From Blepharisma stoltei (lineage: Eukaryota > Ciliophora > Heterotrichea > Heterotrichida > Blepharismidae): DNA of 64,000 nucleotides. This document shows, piece by piece, positions 21,823 through 31,753 of this stretch. The stretch is from contig CAJZBQ010000036.1 in assembly GCA_914767885.1 (NCBI GenBank), positions 1,240,001-1,304,000 of the forward strand, read 5' to 3'. A program made the position numbers and the translations under genes. How positions within the stretch are numbered: position 1 is the first letter of the stretch; the number at the start of each line of letters is the position of its first letter. The notes beneath the pieces are model-generated. The model was not told the DNA's origin. It was given only the letters and a program-made list of their open reading frames with translations, and did no database searches.

Positions 21823-23401
21823 CTAAATTTCTATTAGTTTTGCTTCTTGTATGTGGGTTTGAGGCATAAGTCTTACTTTACAATTGATAAGGTGTGTAAT
21901 TTGTGTAATCAACTGAGGTAAAACTGCTTTGTGGATTTGGAATTCTTTGATAATTTCCAATGCAATGCCTTCTGGGGTGTTTAGAAATAAAATGATGATG
22001 AAAGAAGATGGACTTCGAGATGCATTTTTTTATGAAACAGGTAGAACCCGTCCTGATGAGGCTGAAAATGGTGCTTCTTCACTTTTTGAAGTAGGTCTTC
22101 TAACTTGAAGAGGGGGTTTGTTTCTTCTTCCCCGAAAGTTTTCCCTGTTCTTGCTAGATGAGCTAGACAGGTTTTGCCTCCCAGTTAGCTTTTCTTATCT
22201 GGACTAACGGGGCCTGCAAGAGGTGGCTCAAGCCTAGGGAGCAATCTTTAGATTAGATTTGCAGGCTAATGACCTATCTACTTATAGCCTTATAGCATTA
22301 ACTTAACATTTTCTGGTGTGTCTTTTTTTAAAAAATAATCAAAACTGATTATTTGAGAATTTTGTAAATAATTCGCCAGGCTCATACTAATAGTAACAGA
22401 TTCTGGCAAAATATTATCCTCGACAGTTACTGGCTCTCTATCAATTTTGGTCTCTGAGTTTAAGAATTCACTTCTTAACAACTCTCCAGCCGTTGGACGT
22501 GAATCAGCAGGAAGTAAGCACTGCTTGATCAATTCTACAATTTGTGAGTCTTTTATTCGCAACAGTGCATTTGGAGCTTTATGGTTTATTACTTTCTGAA
22601 AAAGCTCCATCGCATTTTGGCACTCCGAATAAGGGTTTTCTAATGTGCACATCTCGAGTAGGCACATTCCAAATGAATAAATATATTTTTTTATATAAAG
22701 CATTAGAAATTTTAACTATTAAATAATAGTAATTATTCATAATATATAGGATATCCCACCCCAGGGCCATACCTGTCATCATACATTTCAGGCGCCATAA
22801 AGCTCGGCGTCCCTTTAAAGCTTCTCTGAGACGTTGACAAGGCAGTAGACAGTCCTAAATCCCCTATTTTTACAATCCCCGTTGTAGAGTCCAGCAAAAT
22901 ATTTTCACATTTAATATCTCTATGGATAATAGGAGGATTTTGTGTATGCAAATAATTCAGCCCTTCTAAAATCCCTTTACACCAATTTTTAATAACACGA
23001 CGTCTTAGTGAATGAATTTTTCTTATGTAAGATTTTAAAGAACCACCTGTGCATAGATCAGTATCCTTTTTACTATAAATAGACAATACACAAAAATTAT
23101 TATTGCTAAATAGCCTAAAAGTAATAATAAAAATGCATTGGCCAGCTGCAACCCAAGCTCCTCGGCATTTTAAGACATTTGGGTGGTCTAACATCTTAAT
23201 TAACGTAATTTCTTCGGTAAGTCTTTTCCTCCTCTTTTCGCTGATTGTATACAAGTTTACAGCATTTCAGGCTACTTCGTTGCCACGCTCAAGATCATAA
23301 GCTTTATATACTTGTTTTTGTGCGCCACTGCCTAATTCTTCTTTATTTCTTATAAATCGACCTTTGGGTGACCTCTCCGCGACAGTGATGTCACAATCCA
23401 T
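21823..23401 (-). CDS. WNK-type Ser/Thr kinase with PF2-like C-terminal domain
   Basis: Cytosolic protein kinase of the WNK (with-no-lysine) class, which in other eukaryotes controls ion transport and volume. ATG is at 23401. The Gly-rich loop (LGSGAQKQVYKAYD) has a Lys, as in WNKs, and is followed by the hallmark VAWN, whose Trp (about residue 45) is TGA. Then come HRDIKCENILLD, GDLGLS, GTPSFMAPEMY and YSFGMCLLEM. Two IESs interrupt the kinase domain and SINE-like S6 splits the tail. Removing them gives about 368-370 codons, and the tail then reads KKDTPEGIALEIIKEF, typical of the WNK/OSR1 PF2-like domain. It stops at TAG 21823, 27 bp before the RBR-PARP start. Confidence 0.85.
21981..22310 (-). 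mobile_element. SINE-like element S6 in the WNK C-terminus
   Basis: 330-bp GC-rich insertion flanked by the 11-bp repeat TTCTGG(G/T)GTGT at 21970-21980 and 22311-22321, one mismatch. In minus orientation it ends CATCATTTTATTTCTAAA. It shares the block AACCTGTCTAGCxxATCT with S12. Removal rejoins DTPE to GIALEII. Its duplication contains no TA, unlike the others. Confidence 0.75.
22684..22751. other. TA-bounded IES in WNK (about 68 bp; right end could be 22678)
   Basis: Interrupts the kinase between RYGPGVGY and IYSFGMCLLEM with in-frame TAAs. More than one TA pair keeps the frame, so the residues at the junction are uncertain by two. Confidence 0.7.
23062..23121. other. TA-bounded IES (60 bp) in WNK that keeps the frame open
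   Basis: Direct repeat AGTA at both ends. The 60 bp adds 20 residues inside the kinase N-lobe without any stop. Excision gives CIFIITDLCTGGSLKSY, the canonical hinge sequence. An ORF caller would not notice it. Confidence 0.85.
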
Positions 23402-23546
23402 TGGCAACGAAATAATTAAATATAAATCGTAATTAAAAATTTAATTAGAAATACTGAGAAAATAAGGATTTTTAGTGAAAAAATAGTAGGTTTCATAGGA
23501 TTATGCTCATTTAGGACATTTTGATTGCAGATGTATTTGAATAAAT

Positions 23547-26500
23547 ATGCAAGAAGGAAGTGTAAGACAGGACGCAGAGACATGACTTAGGTACCTTACC
23601 TCAAAAACTGACAAGCAGCTGCTAGATCTTTCAGCTCTAAACAGGCTAACTAATATAATTACCAAAAATCCAGAGTATAAAGAACTTTTTGCAGCATTAC
23701 TAATAGCCGCTCTTGAAACTGAACGTGAAAATCATGCAATTATGGTTTTGCACATAATTAATACCATTGTATATATACCAAATTTTTCTATAATAATCCC
23801 TTTATTATTATATTTTATATAAAAATCGAATATTTTACCTCAGAATAACTTTCGCTTAATTTCCAAAGACACAGCCGACGCTGAATTTTTAGGAAAAATT
23901 TTAGATCTAGGCCTTGATGTCATGGAAAGGCATTTATCAAGAGACTGAAAAGAATGGGAAAACCAGCTCGGCAAGACCCTTTTAGAATGAAAATTAAACT
24001 ATAAAATAGAAAACAGACTTACCCCAAGCATTTGTAAACTTATGGAACGCAAAGAAAAAGAAGCAGTTAACCTTAAAGATGTCCATAATACTTTATTAGA
24101 AGTAAATGAAGGGTTTTCTGACTCCCCCCCCCCCCCCCTCCGTGAGCGAACAAAAAAAATTTTGTTCGCTCACGGAGGGGGGTTAATTTTTTTTTTTTAA
24201 AAAAAAATTTATATATAAATTTTATAAAAAATATTTTTTTCGAAATTTAAAAAAATCCTAATTTGCAAAAATTGGGAAGCAAATATTAATTTAATTTGCA
24301 AAATTTATGTTTTAAAACGCAATTTGTTTAAAATTAAACAGAATTAGCTCTAGATTTCATTATACTAATTATCACTTATATATCAAAATTTTTTTCCATT
24401 AAAATTTTTTCTATTAAAAAAATTTTTGTTCACTCACGGAGGGTGGGTTTTTGGTCAAAAAATGGCGATTTTTCTAATGGTTTTGTTCGCTCACGGAGGG
24501 GGGGGGGGAGTGAGTATTTAAAGGTAAATACTACAGAAGCTGTGGCAACGCATATGCTGAGAGTGTGGGAATTTTCGTTTAGAAATGCTGAGCCGAATAA
24601 AGAACCATATAGGCACCAGATTTTGAATTATACGAATGCGGAGGGATGGCAAATACTTATAAATATAACTAGGCAATATTTATATCATTATTTGTCAATA
24701 ATTTTATAAGCCAATGAATTTTTAATGCCAAAATATATAATTTCTTAGATTTTTAAGGCAATTATTATAGATAAAGGCATAGTGTCCATGCTGACATCAG
24801 AAAATAACAAAAATTTAGTCTTCAGAAACATAGGAAGTGACAAACTTGCCATTTTCCCTCAAGTTTTCGTAACAATGCACGCAGCTACCTTTATCGAAAG
24901 CATCGTCGGGGCTTGTGTCCGTGCCTTAGTAAATCTCTTAAAAACATCAGATACTAGAGCCATTATAAAATCTCCTCAATACAAAACCTACATCGTCGAA
25001 TTAATTTCATTTTTTAAATACACGCTCGAAAATATGCACTCTTTATCTCCTTATTTATCGAAATTCATATGTGAAGTCTGCAATATTATTACAGAAATTA
25101 AAGGGACTGAGGATTACTGGAATGAATTAAATGGCCTTCTAATTTTATAGAAATTTTATATGATTTTAAGGTAAATTTATATAGAAAATAATTTTTTTTA
25201 TTTTAGAGAAATAAGGGATAAAGCTATTAGCGCCTTATGTATCAAACCCGGTGATGGCTGGAATTGTAGAGTACGCTGATTTAAATGCAGTACAGCTACT
25301 TACATATACAGCAAAAATCATACAGCACTGCTGGGTCGGCAAACAAATAGAAAACGGCGATCTCAGTGAGCTAGTCTGGCTTAATGAAGAAATCCCTAAA
25401 TGGAAAATCGAGCTCCAAAGGTCATTTGAAAGGATGTATAGGTCCAGAAAAGGAGAACCCCGGACTATTGCGCTTCCAAAAACCCTTATTTTATATGACT
25501 TATCCCAAATTAAATCCAAGCTGAAAGACTTCGAATGGACAAAAATCCATTCTCCCCCTAAAAATGTGTTTAAAAAGCCAGAAGTGGTGATTTCTCATAC
25601 AGAAGGAGATGAAATTGAAGAAAATATAGAAATTGAAGAAGAAATCAATGTGGAGCCTGTAGGGTCGCCGACTTTTAAAGAGCCAAAGCTACAAGAGCTA
25701 AAACCTCCAGACCCTCTGGAAGACTCCACCCCTTCTATGCAGACAATTCCAGCCTTCCTTGGGTTTCAGGCTTCTCCTAACCCAAAAATTGTGCATACGG
25801 CACCACCTGACATTTTTAAAACAAAAAATGTGGAAATTATTCGAGAAGAAACCAAGGAAACTGATAAAGTTATTATTGTAAGGGATCCAGAGCTGCAGCA
25901 AATAAAGGAAGAGCCAGAAATTGTGATGCAAAATCAGAATCTTGCCCAACTGTGGAATATCAGTAAATATACACAAACTAACGAGTTTTCTGTACAAGGC
26001 GCTTTTGCACAGACTGAAATTAAACAAGTTTTGCAGAAATCGGTACAAACAGAAGGCGAGTATTCACAAAATAAGCCAACTCAGACAGACCTGGATATGG
26101 ACACCCTTAAAATGATGCAGAAGTTTGAGGTTTCCAAGCTTGCTTTAAATAAAGAGACATACATTGATCCAAATTTAATAGGAAGAACAGATGATGAGAT
26201 GTATTTAAAAACACAAGTTGAAAAATTGCAAGCTTATCAAGCTGAAGAAAGCGAAAGACTGAGAAAAATTATCCAATTTTGCGTTTATTATTAATATAAA
26301 AAATTAATATTTTTTAAACACATATTTTATATATACAATATTAGGCTAATTTTTCTAATAAAAATATCTATTTTTCTTAAATTCTGTCTTGAAGAGCCAT
26401 TAAATTATCAAAGTATAATAAAGAATAATGATTTTTGGGCTAACCAATTCAAAGAAGTCAAAGACGAAAACATCAGACTCAAACAGAAAATTAAAGAGCT

Positions 26501-26771
26501 TGAAGAGATGCCCAGATACAAAACTGATGAAGAGCCTCCACAAGGTTTTGAAACTTATCGAACTTTTTCACATAGGGTGCTAAGAGAAGAGCTGGTTGAA
26601 AAATTTTTAGTGAGGGATGAAAACTTGCTAAAAAAATGCGACCCTTATTACTATTTAGGGATTGATGATGGAGCCAGAACGGTAAGGGACCATAGAAGTG
26701 TAGATTTTGACTCAGAAAGATATAAAAGAAGGGAAGAGGAAAGGTGGAAATCAATACAGACAGAACGTTAA
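23547..26771 (+). CDS. Large coiled-coil protein with LC8-type (TQT) motifs, unknown function
   Basis: Family not recognised. From ATG 23547 to TAA 26771, removal of four IESs (66, 87, 85, 120 bp) and MITE M3 leaves 2475 bp, exactly 824 aa. The N-terminal 450 residues look like an all-helical HEAT/ARM-like region (LAALLIAALETERENHAIMVLHI; SIVGACVRALVNLLKTSD). The middle is acidic and Pro-rich. It is followed by repeated dynein-light-chain LC8-binding-type motifs (KYTQTNE, FAQTEI, KSVQTE, KPTQTD). A coiled coil follows (ENIRLKQKIKELEE), then a charged C-terminus. Multiple TQT sites suggest a scaffold that dimerises on LC8, perhaps ciliary; this is inference. TGA is Trp near the start. Confidence 0.7.
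23770..23835. other. TA-bounded IES (66 bp)
   Basis: In the 23547 gene, between ATTG|TA and TTT|TA. Excision gives HIINTIVPQNNFRLISKD and removes stops. Confidence 0.75.
24122..24510. mobile_element. MITE M3, near full length (389 bp)
   Basis: Starts CTCCCCCC... and ends ...GGGGGGAG, flanked by TGA on both sides. The left end is a hairpin: the TIR CTCCGTGAGCGAACAAAA is followed by its own inverted copy. The right end has two direct copies. The interior is A/T-rich. Sequence is almost identical to M7 and M8, so movement was recent. Removal with one TGA gives EGFSEYLKVN in the host frame. Confidence 0.9.
24681..24767. other. TA-bounded IES (87 bp)
   Basis: In the 23547 gene. Excision joins TRQYL to DKGIVSMLTSENN and restores the frame. 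Confidence 0.75.
25140..25224. other. TA-bounded IES (85 bp)
   Basis: In the 23547 gene, flanked by CTA on both sides. Excision gives NELNGLLLAPYVSNPVMAG. Confidence 0.8.
26286..26405. other. TA-bounded IES (120 bp)
   Basis: In the 23547 gene. Excision at TAT codons gives RKIIQFCVYQSIIKNNDFW, linking two coiled-coil stretches. Neighbouring TAs allow small shifts. Confidence 0.65.
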
Positions 26772-26845
26772 AGAATTTAAAGTAAAATGAAATTTAATCC
26801 TTTATAGAAAATTTTCTATTTATTAATCTTTTTAAGTATTTTTAG

Positions 26846-27733
26846 TTATTGATGGTAAAAATCCAAGCGGAAGCCGAGCTTATAGTCATGGAAACGGTTC
26901 GCAGCGACTTCTTTGGTATCGATTTCAGACCCCACTGTAAATGTCATAGCTTTATTCAGCTGTCTTGACATTGCTAGCCCTAGCTTTCCATCAGTGTTTA
27001 ATTTTCCTTTCAATAAAGTATTTTCATCATACTTATAATCCCCTCCGAACTCTATACTAGTTTCTCCTCCTGCCAGCTTGGTCGTCACTTTTGAGCCAAA
27101 ATGAGCTAAAGGACTCAATTTCTGATAATAAGACAACTCAACATTTCCCAGGGCAAGCTCGTCTGCATTAGTCCCAACGTGTTTTAGAACCACTTTTGAG
27201 TGTTTTCTGAAGAACCACAAGGCGAAGTTATACCCAGACAGTTTCTGTGAAGTAAGGTCGAATTTTCCATCAAGACCGACTCCGTATTGAGGTTTTCCAA
27301 TAGTCAAATTTCCTTTTAGCTGAAGCGGGTTTTCTACAAAGGTTAATTTTGCTTTGGCAGAAGGATGAGAATACTCAAGAGTTGCGCTTGGTTCTGCGTT
27401 TTGGACACCTTTTACTTGGGAAACCTTCCATTCTGCTTTAAGTTTGGTGTTTTCTATGATAGATTTAGGAGACATTTCGAAAATAAAGTGAGTTAAACCG
27501 TCAGTGCGGAGTTTTGACTTTAAGGATAAACTGTTGTTACGCATTTGGAGCCAACTGGATGCAAGGATAGGGACCAGGGTGTTAGGGTGTTTGGCAGCGG
27601 CTCTGGTGTGGAAAACGAAGTCGCTTTGGGAAAGGTTGATGTTTAGGAGTGCAAAGCTGCCGTAACAGTAGTGTTTTTTGAGTAAATCTTCTTGTTTCTT
27701 AGTCAATCCGCTGTAGTTCTCAAGCTTCACCAT
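26846..27733 (-). CDS. Mitochondrial porin (VDAC)
   Basis: Voltage-dependent anion channel of the mitochondrial outer membrane, the route for ATP/ADP and metabolites. The uninterrupted 295-aa ORF has the expected family length (about 280-300). It has a short amphipathic N-terminus, then alternating beta-strand pattern over the whole protein, with recognisable strands such as GVGLDGKFDL, VELSYYQKLSPLAHFG and the C-terminal LGFRLDFYHQ that closes the barrel. There is no intron, IES or element. The 3' end is close to the convergent upstream gene. Confidence 0.85.
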   Translation of the reverse strand: MVKLENYSGLTKKQEDLLKKHYCYGSFALLNINLSQSDFVFHTRAAAKHPNTLVPILASSWLQMRNNSLSLKSKLRTDGLTHFIFEMSPKSIIENTKLKAEWKVSQVKGVQNAEPSATLEYSHPSAKAKLTFVENPLQLKGNLTIGKPQYGVGLDGKFDLTSQKLSGYNFALWFFRKHSKVVLKHVGTNADELALGNVELSYYQKLSPLAHFGSKVTTKLAGGETSIEFGGDYKYDENTLLKGKLNTDGKLGLAMSRQLNKAMTFTVGSEIDTKEVAANRFHDYKLGFRLDFYHQ

Positions 27734-27844
27734 TATTTTTTATTATTAAATTATGTGATAAGTTGTGAGAAGATGGGGATTTCTATTATATCAGATCAGG
27801 TTAGAGCCCAATTAATGGATTTATATTAAAATATTTTTTTAAAT

Positions 27845-28426
27845 CTTCCCCTTTAAATTGGAATAAAAAATCCTGTTTCAATTAAGGGGGGCTATTTTTT
27901 TTTAAAATTTTAAAAAAATCTAAAAAAATATAAATGCTCCTTTTCTATTATATAAGGTCTATATTAATTTTATAAAAGTTAGTAAAAATTCAGCACGGTG
28001 CTTTGGCATTTAATTTATTTTTTGAAGATTAAATAAAAAAAATAATCGATTCAGTGTGAAAACTGTTTAAATTACATGCTAATTGAGTTTTATCTATTAA
28101 ACTGGGTCAAAAATAATTTATAGAATAGAATTTTCATCTTTAATTTGCTTTTAAATCATTTTATCAATATTTTTTAAAAAAAATATAAATTGATCACTAT
28201 TGTTTAAATTTTGACTGTTTTATAAAAAATTAATCGATTCAGTTTGAAAACTTTTTAAATAACATTATACTTGCATTTTATTTATTAAATTATTCAAAAC
28301 TAATTTTATAAAAATTATTTATTTTTATCGCTGCAATTTTTCCTATTGAAAAACAAATTTCTTCCAGTTTAAAGGCAGATTAACCAAAAAAAATGCAAAT
28401 TTTATCTTCCAATTTAAAAAGGGGAG
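27845..28426. mobile_element. MITE N2 (TTTAAATTGG family)
   Basis: 582-bp A/T-rich segment with inverted ends CTTCCCCTTTAAATTGG and CCAATTTAAAAAGGGGAG. TAA follows the right end and TAAAT precedes the left. An inner inverted copy of the end motif lies just inside the left end (TTTCAATTAAGGGGGGC), the same layout as the M family. No ORF. The intergenic stretches on either side show nothing further. Confidence 0.75.
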
Positions 28427-28659
28427 TAAGCAGGGAAAGTGTTTTTAAATTATTTTTCAATGATTTATTAGTTATTTGGCTTAGTTTTGATAAATTTGAT
28501 TAATTGGGATAGCTTTTTGGAAATTAAAAAAATAGCATAAAAGTTATAAGTAATAAAAAGCCTAATATATTCATAATTCATAAGAAAATAAAACTGCCTG
28601 CTGTTTTGCACTCACTGAAACTAGAATAGTAAAAATCCAAAATAATTAAAATTTCTTAA

Positions 28660-29021
28660 ATGGAGCTCCCAAGGGTTACAAAGAAGATGCAAAACATGAT
28701 AAAACCACTGGTAAAATTTACATAGGGCTTGCTCTTTGGATTTTTACGAAATGGCGTAACTGTACAAATTTGGCTTTTTGAGAACACAGATCTTTGCATT
28801 GAAGGAAAAATAATTGGCTTCGACGAGTACATGAATTTATATCACTTTTCCATAATTATTTCCAAAAATTATTATCTCTCACCCTTTTTTTACCAGTTTT
28901 AATCCGTTTCAATATAGTCTTAGACGATGCAGTTGAGGTTTTAGTGAAAAGAAACGCCAGAAGACCTATAGGAAGAATAATGCTTAAAGACGACAACTTA
29001 GCCCTCGTTAGAAATACGTAA
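28660..29021 (+). CDS. Spliceosomal Sm protein E
   Basis: Core Sm ring subunit of spliceosomal snRNPs. After removal of the 15-nt intron (28711-28725) and a 77-bp IES (28838-28914) the gene encodes 89 aa, the normal SmE size. The N-terminus KKMQNMIKPL precedes the Sm1 motif (VTVQIWLFENTDLCIEGKI, IGFDEYMNL). Sm2 is GRIMLKDDNLALVRN. The IES falls exactly between MNL and VLDDA, a conserved junction in all SmE proteins. This makes it the cleanest proof of IES boundaries in the window. Confidence 0.92.
28711..28725 (+). other. 15-nt intron in SmE
   Basis: GTAAAATTTACATAG interrupts the frame with TAG. Removal gives MIKPLGLLFGFLRNG. Confidence 0.92.
28838..28914. other. TA-bounded IES (77 bp) in SmE
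   Basis: Between ATGAATT|TA and CAATA|TA. Excision yields DEYMNLVLDDAVEV, the conserved Sm sequence. Confidence 0.93.
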
Positions 29022-29081
29022 GTTTTAATATAGCGGCCATTAATATCAAGTCTGCAATAATTTATATGTTAACAAGACCTA

Positions 29082-30125
29082 TTACGCTATACTTCTAAAC
29101 TCTTTTACGCTTCTTACGTCATGCGTCTCCTCTGGCTTTATGTACTTTTCTGAAATTGGCTTAATTTCACACCCTAAAAGAAGCGAAAAATAAGCATTTT
29201 GGCTTTCCGTGAAACCTTGCCAGAATATTTGGGAGCAGGATTCGCTGTATTCAGGACTCATTTGGACGCCAAGTCGGCATTTTCTGGCTGAATCCATAAA
29301 GCTTCTGAGTCTTGGGAATGGAATTGTGTTGTTTTTTCTTATAAATAGCATATTAAATATGCTATAAATTTTATATGTGATATTTATGGTAAATTTTATA
29401 GTAATTTCTATTTCTTCTAGTGGAGAAAACAGCTGGATTTTGGCTCTTGGGATCTTTATAGGATGTCCAGCAGTCCCAGTCTGATTTTTTTCGAAATCAA
29501 AATTCCTCACCTCAATGCCAGCTTTAGTGATTTTTATTGCAAAAAAATCATAGCTGCCAGGGAAAAGTCTCATCATTTTTTCGTCCCAAAAACTGATATT
29601 ATGCCCTATCCAGCCTTGGTAGATCGTTATTTCTGGCCCACCCATTCTGCAGCAGTCATGGATTTTATCTGTCGTTGGGCATCCGTAGCTTGCGGAGACC
29701 CCTGTATTGTAATCAATTACAACATCTATCCTATTTTTATTTATTTATAAAAATACAATAATAAGTTATATTTTTTATAAATAAGCCTTATTTAATATTA
29801 ATTAATATATAAATTCTTCTTGTCTCATGGCAAACTGTAGGTTAATGATGCTAGTTTTATGGGAATCTGTGATCAGCATAAGATTTTTTGAATAAATCGC
29901 GAAAATACGGTTGGCGCCATTATAGTCATTGAAAAAGGATGACTCAAAAGTGCATATTAAAGCTGATGATTGGTCTTGGCTTTCTGCGAATAAGTCCAAG
30001 CGCTTTGGGCGGACGATAAATGTGATGATTTCAGAAAGGCTTGCCAAGTGTTTAATTCCTCGAAGTAGCATTGCAACTTTGTCAGGCTCGCTTACTTTCC
30101 ATGTTGGATTTTCGCTTCTCCACAT
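29082..30125 (-). CDS. Rad9-like subunit of the 9-1-1 DNA-damage clamp
   Basis: Nuclear PCNA-like checkpoint clamp subunit. The N-terminus LLRGIKHLASLSEIITFIV...SALICTFESSFFNDY matches the first Rad9 PCNA-like fold (AVHSLSRIGDE...FAPLFFQQY pattern). After removal of two IESs (81 and 57 bp) the frame is 301 aa. It covers the clamp region without the long phosphorylated C-terminal tail of animal Rad9. The second IES has no stop and would otherwise add 19 hydrophobic residues. Distinction from Hus1 or Rad1 rests on the N-terminal motif alone. Confidence 0.6.
29340..29396. other. TA-bounded IES (57 bp), frame kept open
   Basis: In the Rad9-like gene. It adds 19 residues without a stop, and its ends read TAT/TA. 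Excision gives EEIEITIRKNNTIPF. The inserted residues (YKIYSIFNMLFI) are out of character with the soluble fold. Confidence 0.6.
29727..29807. other. TA-bounded IES (81 bp)
   Basis: In the Rad9-like gene. Excision gives MRQEEFIDVVIDYNTGVS on the minus strand and removes several stops. Confidence 0.75.
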
Positions 30126-30188
30126 AATTATATACTCTGTTGCAAAATTTTCTTATCCTCTTATTTTTGCCAATAAACTTTTTACTTA

Positions 30189-30467
30189 CTCCCCGGGAGT
30201 GAACAAAAAATCTTGTTCGCTCACGGAGGCGGGCTAATGTTTTTTAATATAATTTTATAGAAAAATTTTGTTTTTCGAAATTTAAAAAAATTCTAATTTT
30301 GTAAAAATTGAGAAGCAAATATTAATATAATTTGTAAAATGTATGCTTTTAAAACGCGATTTGTTTAAAATTAATAGAACTAGCTCGAGATTTCCTTATA
30401 CTAATTATTACTTATATACCAAAATTTTTTTCCACAAAAAATTTTTGTTCGCTTACGGAGGGGGGAG
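30189..30467. mobile_element. MITE M4, intergenic
   Basis: Ends CTCCCCGGGAGTGAAC and TTCGCTTACGGAGGGGGGAG with the family's internal inverted copy (TTGTTCGCTCACGGAGGCGGG). Flanks are TTA and CAA, so the duplication is lost or decayed. It lies between the divergent Rad9-like and convergent arginase genes; the remaining 250 bp to the arginase end shows no gene. Confidence 0.8.
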
Positions 30468-30719
30468 CAAGTAAATTCATATTGATGGTAAAATGAGAAC
30501 TCAGCCGTTAATCGTTTATGTCTGGTCAAATCAAGCCCGTTAAGAAATTCTTCCAACGTATTATAAACTATCATAAAAGATCGGAATATTTTAATATTTT
30601 AAGAAGCAAATTTTCTTATGGCACACCCAATGCCCAATGCTAATTTTATGGCAAATTAGCACAAAAATATTAATTTATCAAAATAATTAGCCTGAATATT
30701 TATAGGTTCTGAAGTTAAG

Positions 30720-31753
30720 TTAATCAGAAAAGGTTGTTTTTAGTATTTCTTTGACAGCTTTTAAAGTCTGTTCTTTTTCAATTTGAAAATTGACTTCGAC
30801 CAGATCCATTGACGAAAACCTTTCCCCACATTTCTTGATTTCATCAACCACTGGACATTTTTTTATCATTTTATAAAAATTAAGCTAAAAATATATTTTT
30901 TTTAAAAGAAAATCAACCACTACTGAGTAGTCTTCTATAAACAGTCCATTTGGAGCCAAAGTGCCAGTACCTGGAACAAAAGTAGGGTCAAATCCATCCA
31001 CATCTAAGCTAAGATGGATATTTCTGTTATTTTCAGGATCAACATATGCTAATGAGTCTTTTATTACTTGTTGTATCCCATAGTTCCTTACCTGGCTTGC
31101 AGTAAAATATTTGAGTCCTATAGAGTTCATCAGTTTTTCTTCTTCGCCATCCAGGTCTCTGATTCCAATTTGTACACATCGCTGGATTGGAAGAAAATTT
31201 GACATCCAAGAAAAGGGATTTTTCTTAAATAGACCAAAAACGTGGGCGAGTGGCATTCCATGATAATTTCCTGAAGGTGAAATATCTGGGGTATTGCAAT
31301 CACCATGTGCATCTATTCATATAACTGAAAGATTGCCTTTTTGGAGTTTGAGGGAAGCAGAAATAGTGGCGCTCGCAACCGAATGGTCTCCACCTATTGA
31401 TAATAAGAAATCAGTTGAAGAGATATTCTTCAAGATTGACTTATATTGGTGTTCCATATAGTAGTTTAATTCTCCAAGATTCTTAATTTTCGGCGGGCGC
31501 TCTTCTTGGAGTAGTGTATTTTCAGGTGATTCTATGCTTGGTGAATTTAAAGCTAATTTTTGTTTTCATTCTTCTATCAGAACTTGCTGATCAAGAATCC
31601 CAATCCAATCAGCTTCATATTGAGGGTGAAACAGATTCGAAATTTGGCTGTCAAGCAAAATCTGCGGGGTTCACTCAACTCCTTTCTTTGGTTGGCCGAT
31701 TGATACGGCTAAGCCCAAAATTTTCACTTTCCTCCAAAATCCCTTAACGCTTT
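30720..31753 (-). CDS. Arginase/ureohydrolase (no ATG found near the 5' end)
   Basis: Mn-dependent ureohydrolase, probably arginase (arginine to ornithine and urea). Metal motifs are GGDHSVASAT, VIWIDAHGDCNTP (Trp is TGA), SGNYHGMPLAH and LSLDVDGFDP. The substrate loop SxSGNxHG is present. A short A/T segment (30864-30893) with a stop is probably an IES; removing it leads to the C-terminal helix DLVEVNFQIE. The N-terminal strand KVKILGLAVSIGQPKKGVEW begins the fold, yet no ATG occurs in frame before the upstream TAA, and none lies within about 190 bp. The start may lie beyond another IES, or the protein may begin internally. Confidence 0.8.
30864..30893. other. Probable short IES (30 bp) in the arginase gene
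   Basis: TA on both sides and an in-frame TAG inside. Excision gives DFLLKKIKKCPVVDE. It is the shortest candidate here, so the boundaries are less certain. Confidence 0.5.

Noticed and set aside
24122-24510. Long C and G runs as telomeric or assembly-gap sequence
   Set aside because: They are the outer ends of MITEs, matched by inverted copies and flanked by 3-bp duplications inside genes.
25140-25224. Explaining the interruptions as ordinary GT-AG introns
   Set aside because: The six clear introns are all exactly 15 nt. The longer interruptions lack consistent GT-AG ends and share TA at both borders, and TA cutting gives the conserved residues.
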